A stretch of 64,000 nucleotides of DNA from Sphaerolaimus hirsutus. Lineage: Eukaryota; Nematoda; Chromadorea; Monhysterida; Sphaerolaimidae. Shown here one piece after another: positions 43,425 through 53,189 of the stretch. The position numbers and the translations under genes are program-made. How positions within the stretch are numbered: the stretch's first letter is position 1; each line of letters opens with the position of its first letter. The notes under the pieces are model-generated. The model was not told where the DNA came from. It saw nothing but the letters and a program-made list of their open reading frames with translations, and searched no databases. The stretch covers positions 7,440,001 through 7,504,000 of the forward strand of contig OZ038456.1 in NCBI GenBank assembly GCA_964036195.1, given 5' to 3'.

Positions 43425-44497
43425 ATCGGAACTCCTGAATGAGATTCTGTGTTCCAAATCTGTCCTGTGTGCTCTGAAATTTCTCCTTTGTCATTGAGAA
43501 ATCAGTTTTAATGCCCAAAATAACCAATCAACCCCCTACATTTGCAAAACTGTTCTAACTGCTGCAAAAACTAGATTTTGGTGAATTGCCCAGTCTAGTG
43601 GACATCCAAACCATCGAGGCTATCAACAGCACCACGGTCAACACAACTGTGGACTGTTGACCTTCTCCTTCACATAACTCCAAAGGAAAACATCCATTCA
43701 ATGTGCTACACATTCCGACATAAAAATCTTGTTATATGGATGCGTGCTCTTAACATACTAAATGGGGTGCATTTATCTACTGTCATACCAAATTTGAACA
43801 GGATTCATTCAAAATTTACTTGTTGAAAGCAGATTGAAACTGTGCACCTGATGTGCGCCACCCTGTATATAGCTTTCAGTAGTGGAAAACATGATGGAAA
43901 CATGTCATCATTTTTGGCCATTTCAGTTTTCAAAAAAGTCAAGGTGAAAACTAGTGTGTGTAGGCACAATATTTACCTGCTTCAAATACAATTTTAACCC
44001 AATAATGCTCTACATGAACAGAGAGATTTTCTGGAGAAAATCACTCGCAAATTTCTCTTGCACAGATTACATGTTTTAGTCATAAAGCACAATAATTGCA
44101 CCACAATGTATCAAGTATGAGTGATTTTCTCCATGATTTTTTTTTAAATTTAAAAAATATATATAAATATATCACTCAGAATTTGGAAAAAATACAAATT
44201 TATAGAAATCACGGGTTATTTATATTTATCGTGATTTTCGAAAATATAAATCATGGGTTATTTTTCGAATGCTAATGCCACTGTCATAAAATGTTGACGA
44301 AATTCATTCATGTAATAAAGTGATACGTAACACATTAATTAATTTATATTGGCATGCTTCCAATGAGAGACATAAATCAATGCAGAGTGCAGAGTATCAA
44401 GTTCGCCGAGTATATGTGTATTTACTCTGTACTGAGTATGCATACTTTTTGAGTAAAAGTAAATATGCATTTACAACTGTGCAGCACAGTGTCTCGT
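43425..44497. other. Intronic stretch with dispersed repeats
   Basis: 43700-43970 is the inverse of the repeat at 35.1-35.53 kb. 44140-44260 resembles 33.57-33.70 kb (tatataaatatatcactc). About 44390-44480 is a CAGAGTTG-family fragment. No gene. Confidence 0.5.
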
Positions 44498-44873
44498 ATA
44501 CCCCGTGTCTCGAAATACCCCCTCCCCCCAAAAATGGACACTATGAAATAATTACCCACCCCCTCAAAATACCCCCCCCCCCAAACAGTGTACAGTTAAC
44601 GTACATGACAAAACTGCGGTTTGTGATTCGGCCAATGCAAAACACACGTTAAAAACTATGAATTGTTATGTTAGAACGGTGTTACACACTTATATAAGTC
44701 AATAGACTCTTATATATAGCAGTTTTTCTACGTCTGCGTATGTTACAGACAACAATTTAGTACCGGAATTTCAAAAAAGTTCTGGCGAAATAATAATCCC
44801 CCCTCGAAATACCCCCCTCAAAATTCTCACTCTGAAACAATCACCCCCCGGGGGTATTTCGAGGAAATAGGGT
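44498..44873. repeat. TACCGTATT-family MITE, diverged
   Basis: A left part with ctcgaaataccccctcccc, C runs, and the right end gggtatttcgaggaaatagg plus gta. Confidence 0.6.
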
Positions 44874-44904
44874 AGACTTGTAACCCTCACAGGGGCCGGA
44901 TAGA

Positions 44905-45295
44905 TACCGTATTACCTCGAATTATCCCCCCCCCCCTTGAATTAACCCCCCCTCGAATTAACCCCCCCTCAAAATGGGCTGGGGAAATAATAACCCCCCC
45001 CCCCTCGAAATACCCCCCTCGCGTCGCAGCTACACTTATACGCTCATTTGTGTACACATGTACATCTATAGCTCCAATATGACCTATTTTCTCACATTTA
45101 TTACCGTTTTTGTGTAAGAAAAGGTGTATTCTTTAGTATGAATTTCACGAAAATTTCTGGCGAAATAATAAAACCCCCCCTCGAATAACCCCCCCCCTCG
45201 AATAAACCCCCCCCCCCCCTCGAATTAACCCCCCCCCTCAAATTTTGCTAGCGAAATAATAAACCCCCATGGGGGTATTTCGAGGTAATACGGTA
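44905..45295. repeat. TACCGTATTACC-family MITE
   Basis: taccgtattacctcgaatta ... tatttcgaggtaatacggta, with several C runs and ctcgaaataa words between. Confidence 0.85.
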
Positions 45296-46253
45296 TGTAG
45301 CTAATTGCTCCTCCCGATGGAAGATAGCTAAAAATTTGTTACTTTTGGGGGGTGGGGGGGGGGCTTGCAGGGAGCAGTGTATAGGCTTTTTCAAGTATTG
45401 AACAAAGAAAATAGGAAAAAATCACATAAATTAGTGATTTTTAGGTGATAATGTGTTTAAAGATGTGAAAATTTGCAATTTTGAGCAAAAATATTTTCCA
45501 ATCAATACAATGAAAGCAACAACAAGGCACCAGTTATGCAAATTGGCAGCTAAAATCTTAAGCAACAGGATAGTAAACTTTTTATACGGTTTTACAGACA
45601 CTCGAGTTTTTGTAAAATTTTACTAAAACTGTACAAAAATTTGAATTTTTGTACAATTTTACTAAAATTTTACAAAAATTCGAATTTTAGTAAAATTGTA
45701 TTTTTATTTTATTAATTTTCCATTTTATTTTATTTTATTTTATTCTTCAATTTTCCATTTTATTTTTATTTTATTTTTATTTTTTTCTGAGATTTTGCCA
45801 ACCCTGGTTACAACAGTGTTTATACCATCTACATACTTAAATATATAAGTCTACCGAGTTATATAAACGACGGCTTTTGTTGCATTTTTTGACGTCGGCG
45901 TACGTTTCAGACGACACTTTAGTACTGGGATTTCAAAAAAATTCTGCGAAATAAGAAAACCCCCCTCGAAATACCCACCCTCTCGTTTAACCCCCCTCAA
46001 AATTTTCACCCTGAAATATAACCCCCCGGGGGTAATTCGAGGAAATACGGTATTCAAAATGCTCCCTTCTACATTGTTCAGAAACAAGAGGTAGTTTTAC
46101 TTGCTTTTACGCTTTCAAGAAAAGAAACAACTCATATTCATGTTTTCTGTGGAAAAAAAGTTCTTTACCCTTCTTTAAGCTGAGATTAAAGGGTGGCTGC
46201 CACCAGGGCACGCCCGTGTTGCTGGAGCTGCCCCTTGAGAGCAGGCCGTACTA
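45296..46253. other. Intronic stretch with simple repeats
   Basis: 45590-45790 is rich in ttttatttt/aaaattgta repeats. 45955-46052 is a partial TACCGTATT-family right end. 46165-46247 can be read as an exon on either strand (see rejected items). No firm gene. Confidence 0.45.
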
Positions 46254-46259
46254 TGAGGT

Positions 46260-46736
46260 TCTTCACAGCTTAGCGTGAATTTGAACAAAATGACAACCTA
46301 AAATTACGTCATAAAATTAATTATATGAGTGTGGATGATGCTAAAGCTCTACAATTTTTTTTGAATATGTATCAATACTTTAATCGTGTCCAATACTGAG
46401 TGTTGTCAGCCACAGCTAGAACAGATTGAATTTTTTTTCTTCATTTTACGTCATGATTTTACGCCAGGGTCATTTTACGTAACTAATTTCACATTTCACA
46501 TCAATGATTGCATGCAACCATTTACGTAAAATGTAAAATTAGTTCCCTGAAATGTAAAAATTGAATTTTACAATTCGCTCTAGCTGTGGCTGATAACACT
46601 CAGTATCGGACACGATTAAGGTATTGATTCATATATTATCCATAAAAAAATTAGAGATCTGTAGCATCATCCACACATAACGTAATTAATTTTACATTTT
46701 ACATTAAATTCACACTGAGCTGTAATCTCGGCTTAA
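46260..46736. repeat. Foldback MITE, attacagctcag family, old copy
   Basis: cagcttagcgtgaatttgaa ... attcacactgagctgtaatc. The two arms also share gtggatgatgctaaagctct and its complement near 46670. It is more diverged than the copy at 49.84 kb. Confidence 0.8.
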
Positions 46737-46926
46737 CGATCGAGAAAAATTAAATATTTTTCACTTAATGCTGTCTGTACTTGGAGTGGAGGGCGAGTAA
46801 AAGAAAAATATTATGCTTGAGCACACTTTGGAAAAGTCTGGTACTTTAACAACTCTGCAGTGCTGGAATGGTGCCGTGGTGGCACAATTTGAGGGTGATT
46901 TGCTTAATTTTTGTAGCATTAAGGTG

Positions 46927-47395
46927 CCTTTTACACTGTGACCACTGTGACTACAAAAAATGCAATTTGTCAGCCATTTTTGTTGGATGCATATGAAGTA
47001 TTTTACATGTGTGAAGCCTCAATCGATCATGACTTAATCAACCCCACGGCCTAAGACAGACATGAAATTATATACATTGTGTGTTCATGCACACTAGATC
47101 ACGCTTTTTTTGTTGTCGGAGGCTGTCGCTGTATTCGTTAAAGGGGTATTGTCGGTGGCCTCGTTAAAAGGGCTGGAGACAACAAATCTGCAACAACCTC
47201 TGACAACAAGAAAAAAGTGTGATCTAGTGTGCATGAATACACAATGTATATAATTTTATGTTTGTCTTAGGCAGCGGGACTGATCAAGTCATGATCGCAA
47301 TTGAGGCTACACACACGAAAAATATTACATATGTATCACACAAAAATGGCAGAAAAATCGCATTTTTGTCATCTCTGTCGTCACAGTGTAAACGC
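46927..47395. repeat. Foldback MITE, TTTACACTGTGAC ends
   Basis: ttttacactgtgaccactgt ... gtcgtcacagtgtaaacgct. The arms are complementary nearly to the centre: tgtgttcatgcacactagat against atctagtgtgcatgaataca. Non-coding; it lies just downstream of the gene B exon at 47456-47635 (minus strand). Confidence 0.8.
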
Positions 47396-47455
47396 TGTCA
47401 ATGTTTCCCTACATTTGAATTTTTTGTTAAATAGTGTAAATACAAATTTATTAAC

Positions 47456-47635
47456 CTTATGAGCATTTCCCTCAACCTCGAGCTGGCATTAAAATGCATG
47501 GTTAAACTATTACGATATGTTTCCAGGGCATCTTTGTGTTTTTCAATAGCTGCCAATATTTCATCCTGTTCAACTATTTTTTCTGAATCTATAGCCATTA
47601 GGATGGGATATATTTTATGGGCTACCACTGACATC
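47456..47635 (-). CDS. DEG/ENaC gene B, exon 5 of those seen (finger region)
   Basis: Between cacaatttttcag and a gttaat donor, 180 nt read MSVVAHKIYPILMAIDSEKI, EQDEILAAIEKHKDALETYR and NSLTMHFNASSRLREMLI. The helical content and the sequon fit the finger domain following the first transmembrane segment. The first base completes the Arg codon of the preceding exon (NNKY-R), and phase 2 out joins the exon at 33309. Confidence 0.75.
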
Positions 47636-47699
47636 CTGAAAAATTGTGATTGGATTAGAATTACTTTATGTATTAAACCAGAACCTGCCACTGCTTTCT

Positions 47700-48595
47700 A
47701 GTGCTTCACAATATTTTTCGTGAACACACTTCACATTGCAAAGCCACTTCACCACTCTGCACCAAATTTGTGAAGTGGAAACTATAGTGACCTTCACTTC
47801 ACCTGAAAACTTGCTCAACATTTTTGTTTGATTTCAGTTTGAAAGCAAAATAAATTTTTATTGAGCAGCAAAAATGGGAATGTGGGAAAATGCAAGGTGA
47901 CGTGCCTCCACCTTTAACTATTTAAAGTGAAATGTCTTCACGACTCATTCTTCTGGTGAAGTGTCTGTACTCTGGTGAAGTGTCTTCACACCTCATTCTT
48001 CTGCTGAAGTGTCTTCACACCTCATTCGTCTGGTGAAGTGTCTTCACACCTCATTCATCTGGTGAAGTGTCTTCACACCTCATTCATCTGGTGAAGTGAC
48101 TTCACACCTCATTCTTCTGCTGAAGTGTCTTCACACCTCATTCGTCTGGTGAAGTGCCTTCACACCTAATTCTTCTGATGGAGTGTCTTCACACCTCATT
48201 CATCTGGTGAAGTGCCTTCACACCTCATACTTATGGTGAAGTGTCTTCATACCTCATTGTTCTAGTGAAGTGTCTTCACACCTCATTCATCTGGTGACGT
48301 GTTTTCGCATTCCATTCTTCTGATGAAGAGTCTTCACAAATGCACCTGTGCTTCCATGCAAAGCAACTATCATTGTGAAGTGTGTGGAAGCGCCAGCACC
48401 CTGACGTGTCTTCCACATTTTTGGAGGAACGTGAAGCATACAGTGAAGATAGGTGAAGCGTGTGCAAGAAACTTCACAGAGGTTTTCGTGATGCTGGTGG
48501 AGGCCTGTGGAAGCATGTGGACGTGAACTGCTCCACGCACATCCGGATCCAGGCTGCTCCCACAGACTTCACAGATCTATTTTTTTGCTATGAAT
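47700..48595. repeat. Minisatellite of 29-bp units within a gtgaagtg-family repeat
   Basis: From about 47935 to 48310 about 13 units of gtgaagtgtcttcacacctc + attcatctg repeat with small changes; each unit contains the palindrome gtgaagtgtcttcac. The flanks (47700-47800 and 48360-48590) belong to the ggaagcgtgtgg/tttcgtgatgctggtgg family seen at 18.8 and 25.6 kb. Confidence 0.8.
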
Positions 48596-49152
48596 ATGTA
48601 TTTCCTGAAATCAGCAAACTAGGTAAATTATTTGTGGAACCCGGCGCTTGGTGACTTACCTTTGTCAGACTTGCGAGCTAAAATACTAATTTCAGGAGGT
48701 TTCAAATTTCAAATTTCATTTCGGAGTCATTTCAAGGAGTGATTTCAAATTCTTATCATCCTTATTAAATCCTGGTAATCTCATATGAACAGGGTTGGTT
48801 TGAGTAAAATTCTTATTTCTAACATTGTATTTTATTTTCATTCAAATTGTATTTTTATTTTATTCTTTGATTTTCCATTTTATTTTTATTTTGTTCCTCA
48901 ATTTTCCATTCTATTTTTTTTAGTTCGTGATCAGGATTGGTTTTAGTAAAATTCTTTTTACTAGAATTGTTTTTTTTTAATTAAAATTGTATTTTGTTTT
49001 TATTTTATTCTTCAATTTTCCATGTTATTGTAATTTTTTCCTGAGATTCTGCCAACCCTGCATATGAACTAAAACACTGTAAGCATGCACAGAAAATGTA
49101 CACCACTCAAGATTATTTCTGACTTTTCATTGTGGTCTTTTAATGTCAAAAC
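48596..49152. other. Intronic simple-sequence stretch
   Basis: Repeated ttttatttttatttt and gatttcaaat words. No gene. Confidence 0.45.
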
Positions 49153-49296
49153 TAGTGATGGAAAGGTGCCGGTGCACCGGTGCGGTGCCGTTTTTCGAGG
49201 GTGTCCTGTCGGTTCCGGTGCAATTTTTTAAAGAATAGCAGCGGTGCCAGTGCGGTGCGGTGCGGTGCCAAATTTCCCGGTGCCTTTCCATCACTA
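49153..49296. mobile_element. Minimal hAT-like MITE, TAGTGATGG/GTGCC family
   Basis: tagtgatggaaaggtgccgg ... cggtgcctttccatcacta, 144 bp. The flanks gtcaaaac and gtcaaagc differ by one base. It lies 50 bp beyond the gene B exon with the first transmembrane helix. Confidence 0.88.
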
Positions 49297-49346
49297 GTCA
49301 AAGCACACCTGAGGGCGGCTAATTATCATGAATCACACATGTTTAC

Positions 49347-49533
49347 CTGTATTTATTGTTGTTACATATTGTAACAGCGGGAAATGGCATTTCAGAGGGA
49401 TAGTCCATGTCAATGTTTGTCACTATTGGATTGGAGTTGTATTCCGTTACCTTTTCCTTTATCTGGATCACCAGAAAAATACTCGCCACAACGAGCAAAG
49501 CAAGCCATAGAAGCCTGCATTTGAATGAATTGA
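49347..49533 (-). CDS. DEG/ENaC gene B, exon 4 of those seen (first transmembrane helix)
   Basis: Between aatatattttcag and a gtaaac donor, 187 nt read NSFKCRLLWLALLVVASIFL, VIQIKEKVTEYNSNPIVTNI and SEMPFPAVTICNNNKY. An R..W-led hydrophobic helix followed by FPAVTICN.N is diagnostic of DEG/ENaC channels: transmembrane 1 and the start of the ectodomain. Phase 1 in, 2 out. Confidence 0.92.
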
Positions 49534-49840
49534 CTGAAAATATATTTGTGAATGTTTGGGTTCTCTCTCCCTCTTGTGGGATATAATATTCACGTTGGCT
49601 ATAATTTTGAATGATTTTGCACCATTTGACACCATCTGCTGACAGTTTGACACCATTTGATTTTGCACCATCTGCTGACAATTGATATTTATGCTTTTTC
49701 ACCTATTTTACCTATTAATGACTTGAAAAGTGCCATGTGGTTGTGGTAAATAAGTTCACTGTTGAACTGAATGCCTTATCAATGGCAGGCACAGACCATT
49801 TTCTTGTCACTTTGTAAAGTGTGCCACCTGATAGTGATAA

Positions 49841-50335
49841 TGGAGCGATTACAGCTCGGACGTAAAATTCCAGCATAAAATTCCATCGCAAAATTGATTA
49901 CATGAAAGTGGATGATGATTCAGGTCTGCAATTTTTCATGGACAATATGTTTATCAATACCTTCATTGTGACCAAGGGTCATTATCCACGGTCACTTCTA
50001 TTTGATCCTGAAAATTCAAAAATTTCGATTTTACGCTGCAATTTTATGCCAGCTGAAGAAAAATCAATTGAACGCTATGTCATTGCATGCAATCACCTGG
50101 CGTAGCTAATTTATCAATTGATTTTTCTTCAGCTGGCGTAAAATTGCAGCGTAAAATCGAAATTTTTGAATTTTCAGAATCAAAAAGAAGTGACCGTGGA
50201 TGATGAATGAAGTTATTGATAAACATATTGTCCATGAAAAATTGCAGACCTGAATCATCATCCACTTTCATGTAATCAATTTTGCGATGGAATTTTACGC
50301 TGGAATTTTACATCCGAGCTGTAATCGTGGCTCAG
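49841..50335. repeat. Near-perfect foldback element, attacagctcgg family
   Basis: The left arm (49843-50075) is repeated almost base for base as the reverse complement (50110-50325): ttacatgaaagtggatgatg and caggtctgcaatttttcatg are on both sides. The unpaired loop is about 35 bp. A transcript would be a ~230-bp duplex. The youngest of the three family members here. Confidence 0.9.
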
Positions 50336-50484
50336 AGGATGGGGCAATCATTCGTGTATTTATATCAGGTATTTTTCATTCCCGTTATATATCAAACGAT
50401 ATTTGGTTATCATGCGCTATAAATGTGTTTTTTTCTGTTGTGCACTGAAATAAATGGAGTTCATAAATGTATACTTATGTTTTG

Positions 50485-50948
50485 GGCTATTTTCACAGGT
50501 CCCGGCCGGGGACAAAAATTCTTTGTTTACTGAAAAAAAATTTTTCTCACCGGGGATGTTTGACCCCAGTCGGGGCCATTTCAACATTGCCGGGGACCGG
50601 GCCCCGGCAGGATTTTGATCACTATACAAAAATATAGTGATCAAAAAAAATTGAAGTGTTAATAAAATGACAACCGGTTACCGCGCTGAGCTGAAATTTG
50701 GCATGCGTACTCACTAAACGAAGGAGTACACGCATGTCAAATTTGAGAAAAAAAAGAGAAAAATTTACACCCCCCAACAAAATTTGCATCCGCGTCTGTA
50801 ACCGTCATGCAGAAATTTTGTGCATGCGAATTTGGTGTTAATTAACCTAATTAACACACAAATAACCCATGTACACCAATTATTGTTTTTTGAAAAAAAA
50901 ATTTTTTTGCCGGGTCCCGGTCCCCGGCCGGGACCTGTGTAAATAGCC
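50485..50948. mobile_element. hAT-like element, GGCTATTT/GGTCCCGG family
   Basis: ggctattttcacaggtcccg ... cgggacctgtgtaaatagcc, flanked by tatgttttg on both sides (50476-50484 and 50949-50957; 8 or 9 bp). The arms reiterate cccggccggggac; the middle is unique. Confidence 0.85.
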
Positions 50949-51017
50949 TATGTTTTGCTCGGTTTTTCTAATAATTTCTCAAATCTGTTCCTGCATAATT
51001 ATTTACCGAATCTCGAC

Positions 51018-51465
51018 TACCGTATTACCTCGAAATACCCCCATGGGGGTTTATTATTTCGCCAGCAAAATTTGAGGGGGGGTTAATTCGAGGGGGGGGT
51101 TTATTCGAGGGGGGGTCTTATTATTTCGTCAGAAATTTTCGTAAGGATCGTAGTAAATAGTAGGCATTTGCATGCCCAAAACAGGTAATAAATGTGTCCA
51201 AACAAAATATATTTGGACATAAAAACGTAGATTAGCTACACAAACATGTCCATGTGTAGCTGCAATACAGATAAACAGTAATATACATCATGTACATTGC
51301 ATACATGACGTATTTATTATGTACATGACGTACATCATTCCGAAGGGGGGGGGGTATTTCGAGGGGGGGGTTTATTATTTCCCCAGCCGATTTTGAGGGG
51401 GGGTTAATTCGAGGGGGGGGGTTAATTCAAGGGGGGGGGGGGGGATAATTCGAGGTAATACGGTA
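51018..51465. repeat. TACCGTATTACC-family MITE
   Basis: taccgtattacctcgaatta-type end on the right (inverted), taccgtattacctcgaaata on the left. The interior has gtacatgacgtacat repeats and G runs. Very like 53860-54310 in inverse orientation. Confidence 0.85.
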
Positions 51466-51706
51466 TTTCTTTATTTTGGTTTTGAAGGTTATTTTCTGGT
51501 ATGTACCCTTGACGCGCGTCGCCAGTTGTGGTAGAGAATTAAAATGAAATGAAAAAAATGAAAATGTAATCGCAGGACGCAGCATAAGAGACGCGAATAT
51601 TGATGTTATAAAGAATTGTTGTGAAAACCCTTCGCCTTCACACATCAACTTCACCGCTCATCACAAATGTGCTCCCCGCCATAAATTGTAAACAACGAAG
51701 TTACAC

Positions 51707-51752
51707 CTACCTTCTCAGCAGACTGCTTCCAGCCAGGGGGCAGTCCCAGACT
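51707..51752 (-). CDS. DEG/ENaC gene B, exon 3 of those seen
   Basis: The acceptor cattttacag is supplied by the end of the introner-like MITE. The frame reads SLGLPPGWKQSAEKV. If the donor is gtgtaa (51706 downward) the phase-1 exit matches the exon at 49347; the stronger-looking gtaggt four bases earlier does not. It is a short linker between the HG motif and the first transmembrane helix. Confidence 0.5.
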
Positions 51753-51893
51753 CTGTAAAATGTCAAATGTCATGCAAAGTGTCAAAGGTCATGTAAAATA
51801 CCCTGGAAAATGGCAAAACTACGTTAATTCCAGAACATTTTCCACGACTTTTGACACATTGCATGGCATTTGACATTTTACAGGGTCTGGGAT
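51741..51893. repeat. Introner-like MITE between two coding segments of gene B
   Basis: The inverted ends cccagactctgtaaaatgtc and gacattttacagggtctggg supply CT/GTAAAATG as donor and TTTTACAG/RG as acceptor in either orientation. CTGG stands on both sides. Removing the GT-AG part on the minus strand leaves an open frame between the exons at 51882-51962 and 51707-51752. Confidence 0.7.
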
Positions 51894-51962
51894 TGGTACC
51901 AGATACTTTATGCCATGCATCGATGTCTCGCTACTGAATTCTTTCAGCAAATGCTCCTTCTG
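51882..51962 (-). CDS. DEG/ENaC gene B, exon 2 of those seen (HG motif)
   Basis: Reads QKEHLLKEFSSETSMHGIKY then LVPIPDP. F...T.xHG is the conserved cytoplasmic gating motif (HG) just before the first transmembrane helix of DEG/ENaC channels. The acceptor is cactgcgcag. The last codons (VPIPDP) come from the end of the introner-like MITE. Its upstream coding neighbour at 53112 is separated by a 1.1-kb foldback insertion. Confidence 0.8.
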
Positions 51963-51966
51963 CTGC

Positions 51967-53111
51967 GCAGTGCGCACCAGGAGCCAGTTTCGTAAATGAA
52001 GAAGTGAGAAGTGAAATGTTGCATGCGATTAGTGATGGAAAAGCGCCAGAAAAAAGGGCGCCAGGCGCCAATGGCGCCATGGCGCCATTCGGAATGTGCG
52101 CGCCAAGCGCCAAGGGCGCCACAGAAAAAGGGCGCCAGGCGCCAAGGGCGCCATGGCGCCATTCGGAAAGTGGGCGCCAGGCGCCAGGGGCGCCACGGAA
52201 AGAGGGCGCCAAGCGCCAAGGGCGCCATGGCGCCATTTGGAAAAAAGGGCGCCAGGCGCCAAGGGCGTCAGGAAAAAGAAGTGCGTACAACACCCTGAAA
52301 GTGCTAAAAATGTTTCTACAGCACCATAGTACACGCATTCATTTCTTTATTGGCGTTTTCCAGGATGTAATGCACAAAAACAATAGTAGCAACAAAAAAA
52401 TTTGTAATAAAATCCATATGACGAATTCAAACAAAATGGAAATTGTCATTTGACAACAATCCATTCACTTCAAATAGACTTTTCCAATCGATGTTTACAT
52501 GAAATGGACAAAAACGGAATTGGAACGATTTTGCAAGTTCAACGGTTCATCATTTTTATCTTCTGATCCGTCAGACACATCTGATAAACCGCTGGATGAA
52601 AGATTTCCACCCGTTCACACCACTTCGTCCATTTTTCGAATTTAGATTATCCACGCATGCGTTTTTATTATTATTTTCATTTACACAGCACTCACCTTGA
52701 AACCCTGCTGGCGCCTTTTTGGCGCCCTTTTAAAGCAGGGCGCCAGGCGCCAAGGGCGCCACGGAAAAAGGGCGCCAAGCGCCAAGGGCGCCATGGCGCC
52801 TTTCAGAATGTGGGCGCCAGGCGCCAAGGGCGCCACAGAAAAAGGGCGCCAAGCGCCAATGGCGCCATGGCGCGGCGCCCTTTGGCGCCCTCAAATGGCG
52901 CCAGCGCCATGGCGCCAATCCATCACTACATGCGATGTAAAATGAGAAGGAAATTGACAAAAGCGAAGGGAAATTAATTTTTATTTTTATTTTTTTTTAG
53001 TTTGCTTTTGCCAATTTACTCGCCATTTCACTTCGCTTTTGCCAATTTTCTTCTCATTTCACTTGGAATTTGCCATTTTACTTCTCACTTCTCAATTTGC
53101 GGAACTGCCAC
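51967..53111. mobile_element. Foldback element (ttccgcaa family) carrying a nested hAT-like element
   Basis: The outer ends are ggagccagtttcgtaaatga and ctcaatttgcggaactgcca, with ACCAG on both sides. The arms reiterate gagaagtgaaatg and cacttctcacttctcat. It splits the N-terminal coding region of gene B: minus-strand frames on either side are open and join in phase. Confidence 0.8.
52030..52928. mobile_element. hAT-like element, TAGTGATGG/GCGCC family
   Basis: tagtgatggaaaagcgccag ... ggcgccaatccatcacta with an exact 8-bp duplication catgcgat (52022-52029 and 52929-52936). It is inserted in the foldback element. The arms are ggcgccaagggcgcc words; 52285-52700 is unique. Confidence 0.92.
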
Positions 53112-53189
53112 CAGATCTTGCATGTTTATGGTTATGGGCGCTGGACTTTGGCGGTCGGCAGCCATTTTGCCCATGTTCGTAAGTGTCAT
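53112..53189 (-). CDS. DEG/ENaC gene B, exon 1 of those seen (N-terminus)
   Basis: The ATG at 53187-53189 starts MTLTNMGKMAADRQSPAPIT then INMQDL, open and in phase with the exon at 51882-51962. It is cut at CAAGATCTGGT by the foldback element. Upstream ATGs exist, but the sequence before 53190 contains an introner-like terminus and is less protein-like. The cytoplasmic N-terminus is variable in this family. Confidence 0.5.

Noticed and set aside
46165-46247. Exon of about 28 codons
   Set aside because: Both strands have splice-like borders and open frames; on the minus strand its phase does not fit gene B, so I could not choose.
47935-48310. CRISPR-like array of regular repeats
   Set aside because: The 29-bp units are contiguous with no unique spacers, and the genome is animal; it is a minisatellite.
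51944-52945. Many long frames rich in Ala, Pro, Arg and Trp
   Set aside because: They are translations of the GCGCC arrays of hAT-like elements and have no protein features; the same holds for 20.4-20.7, 21.7-22.1 and 22.5-23.1 kb.
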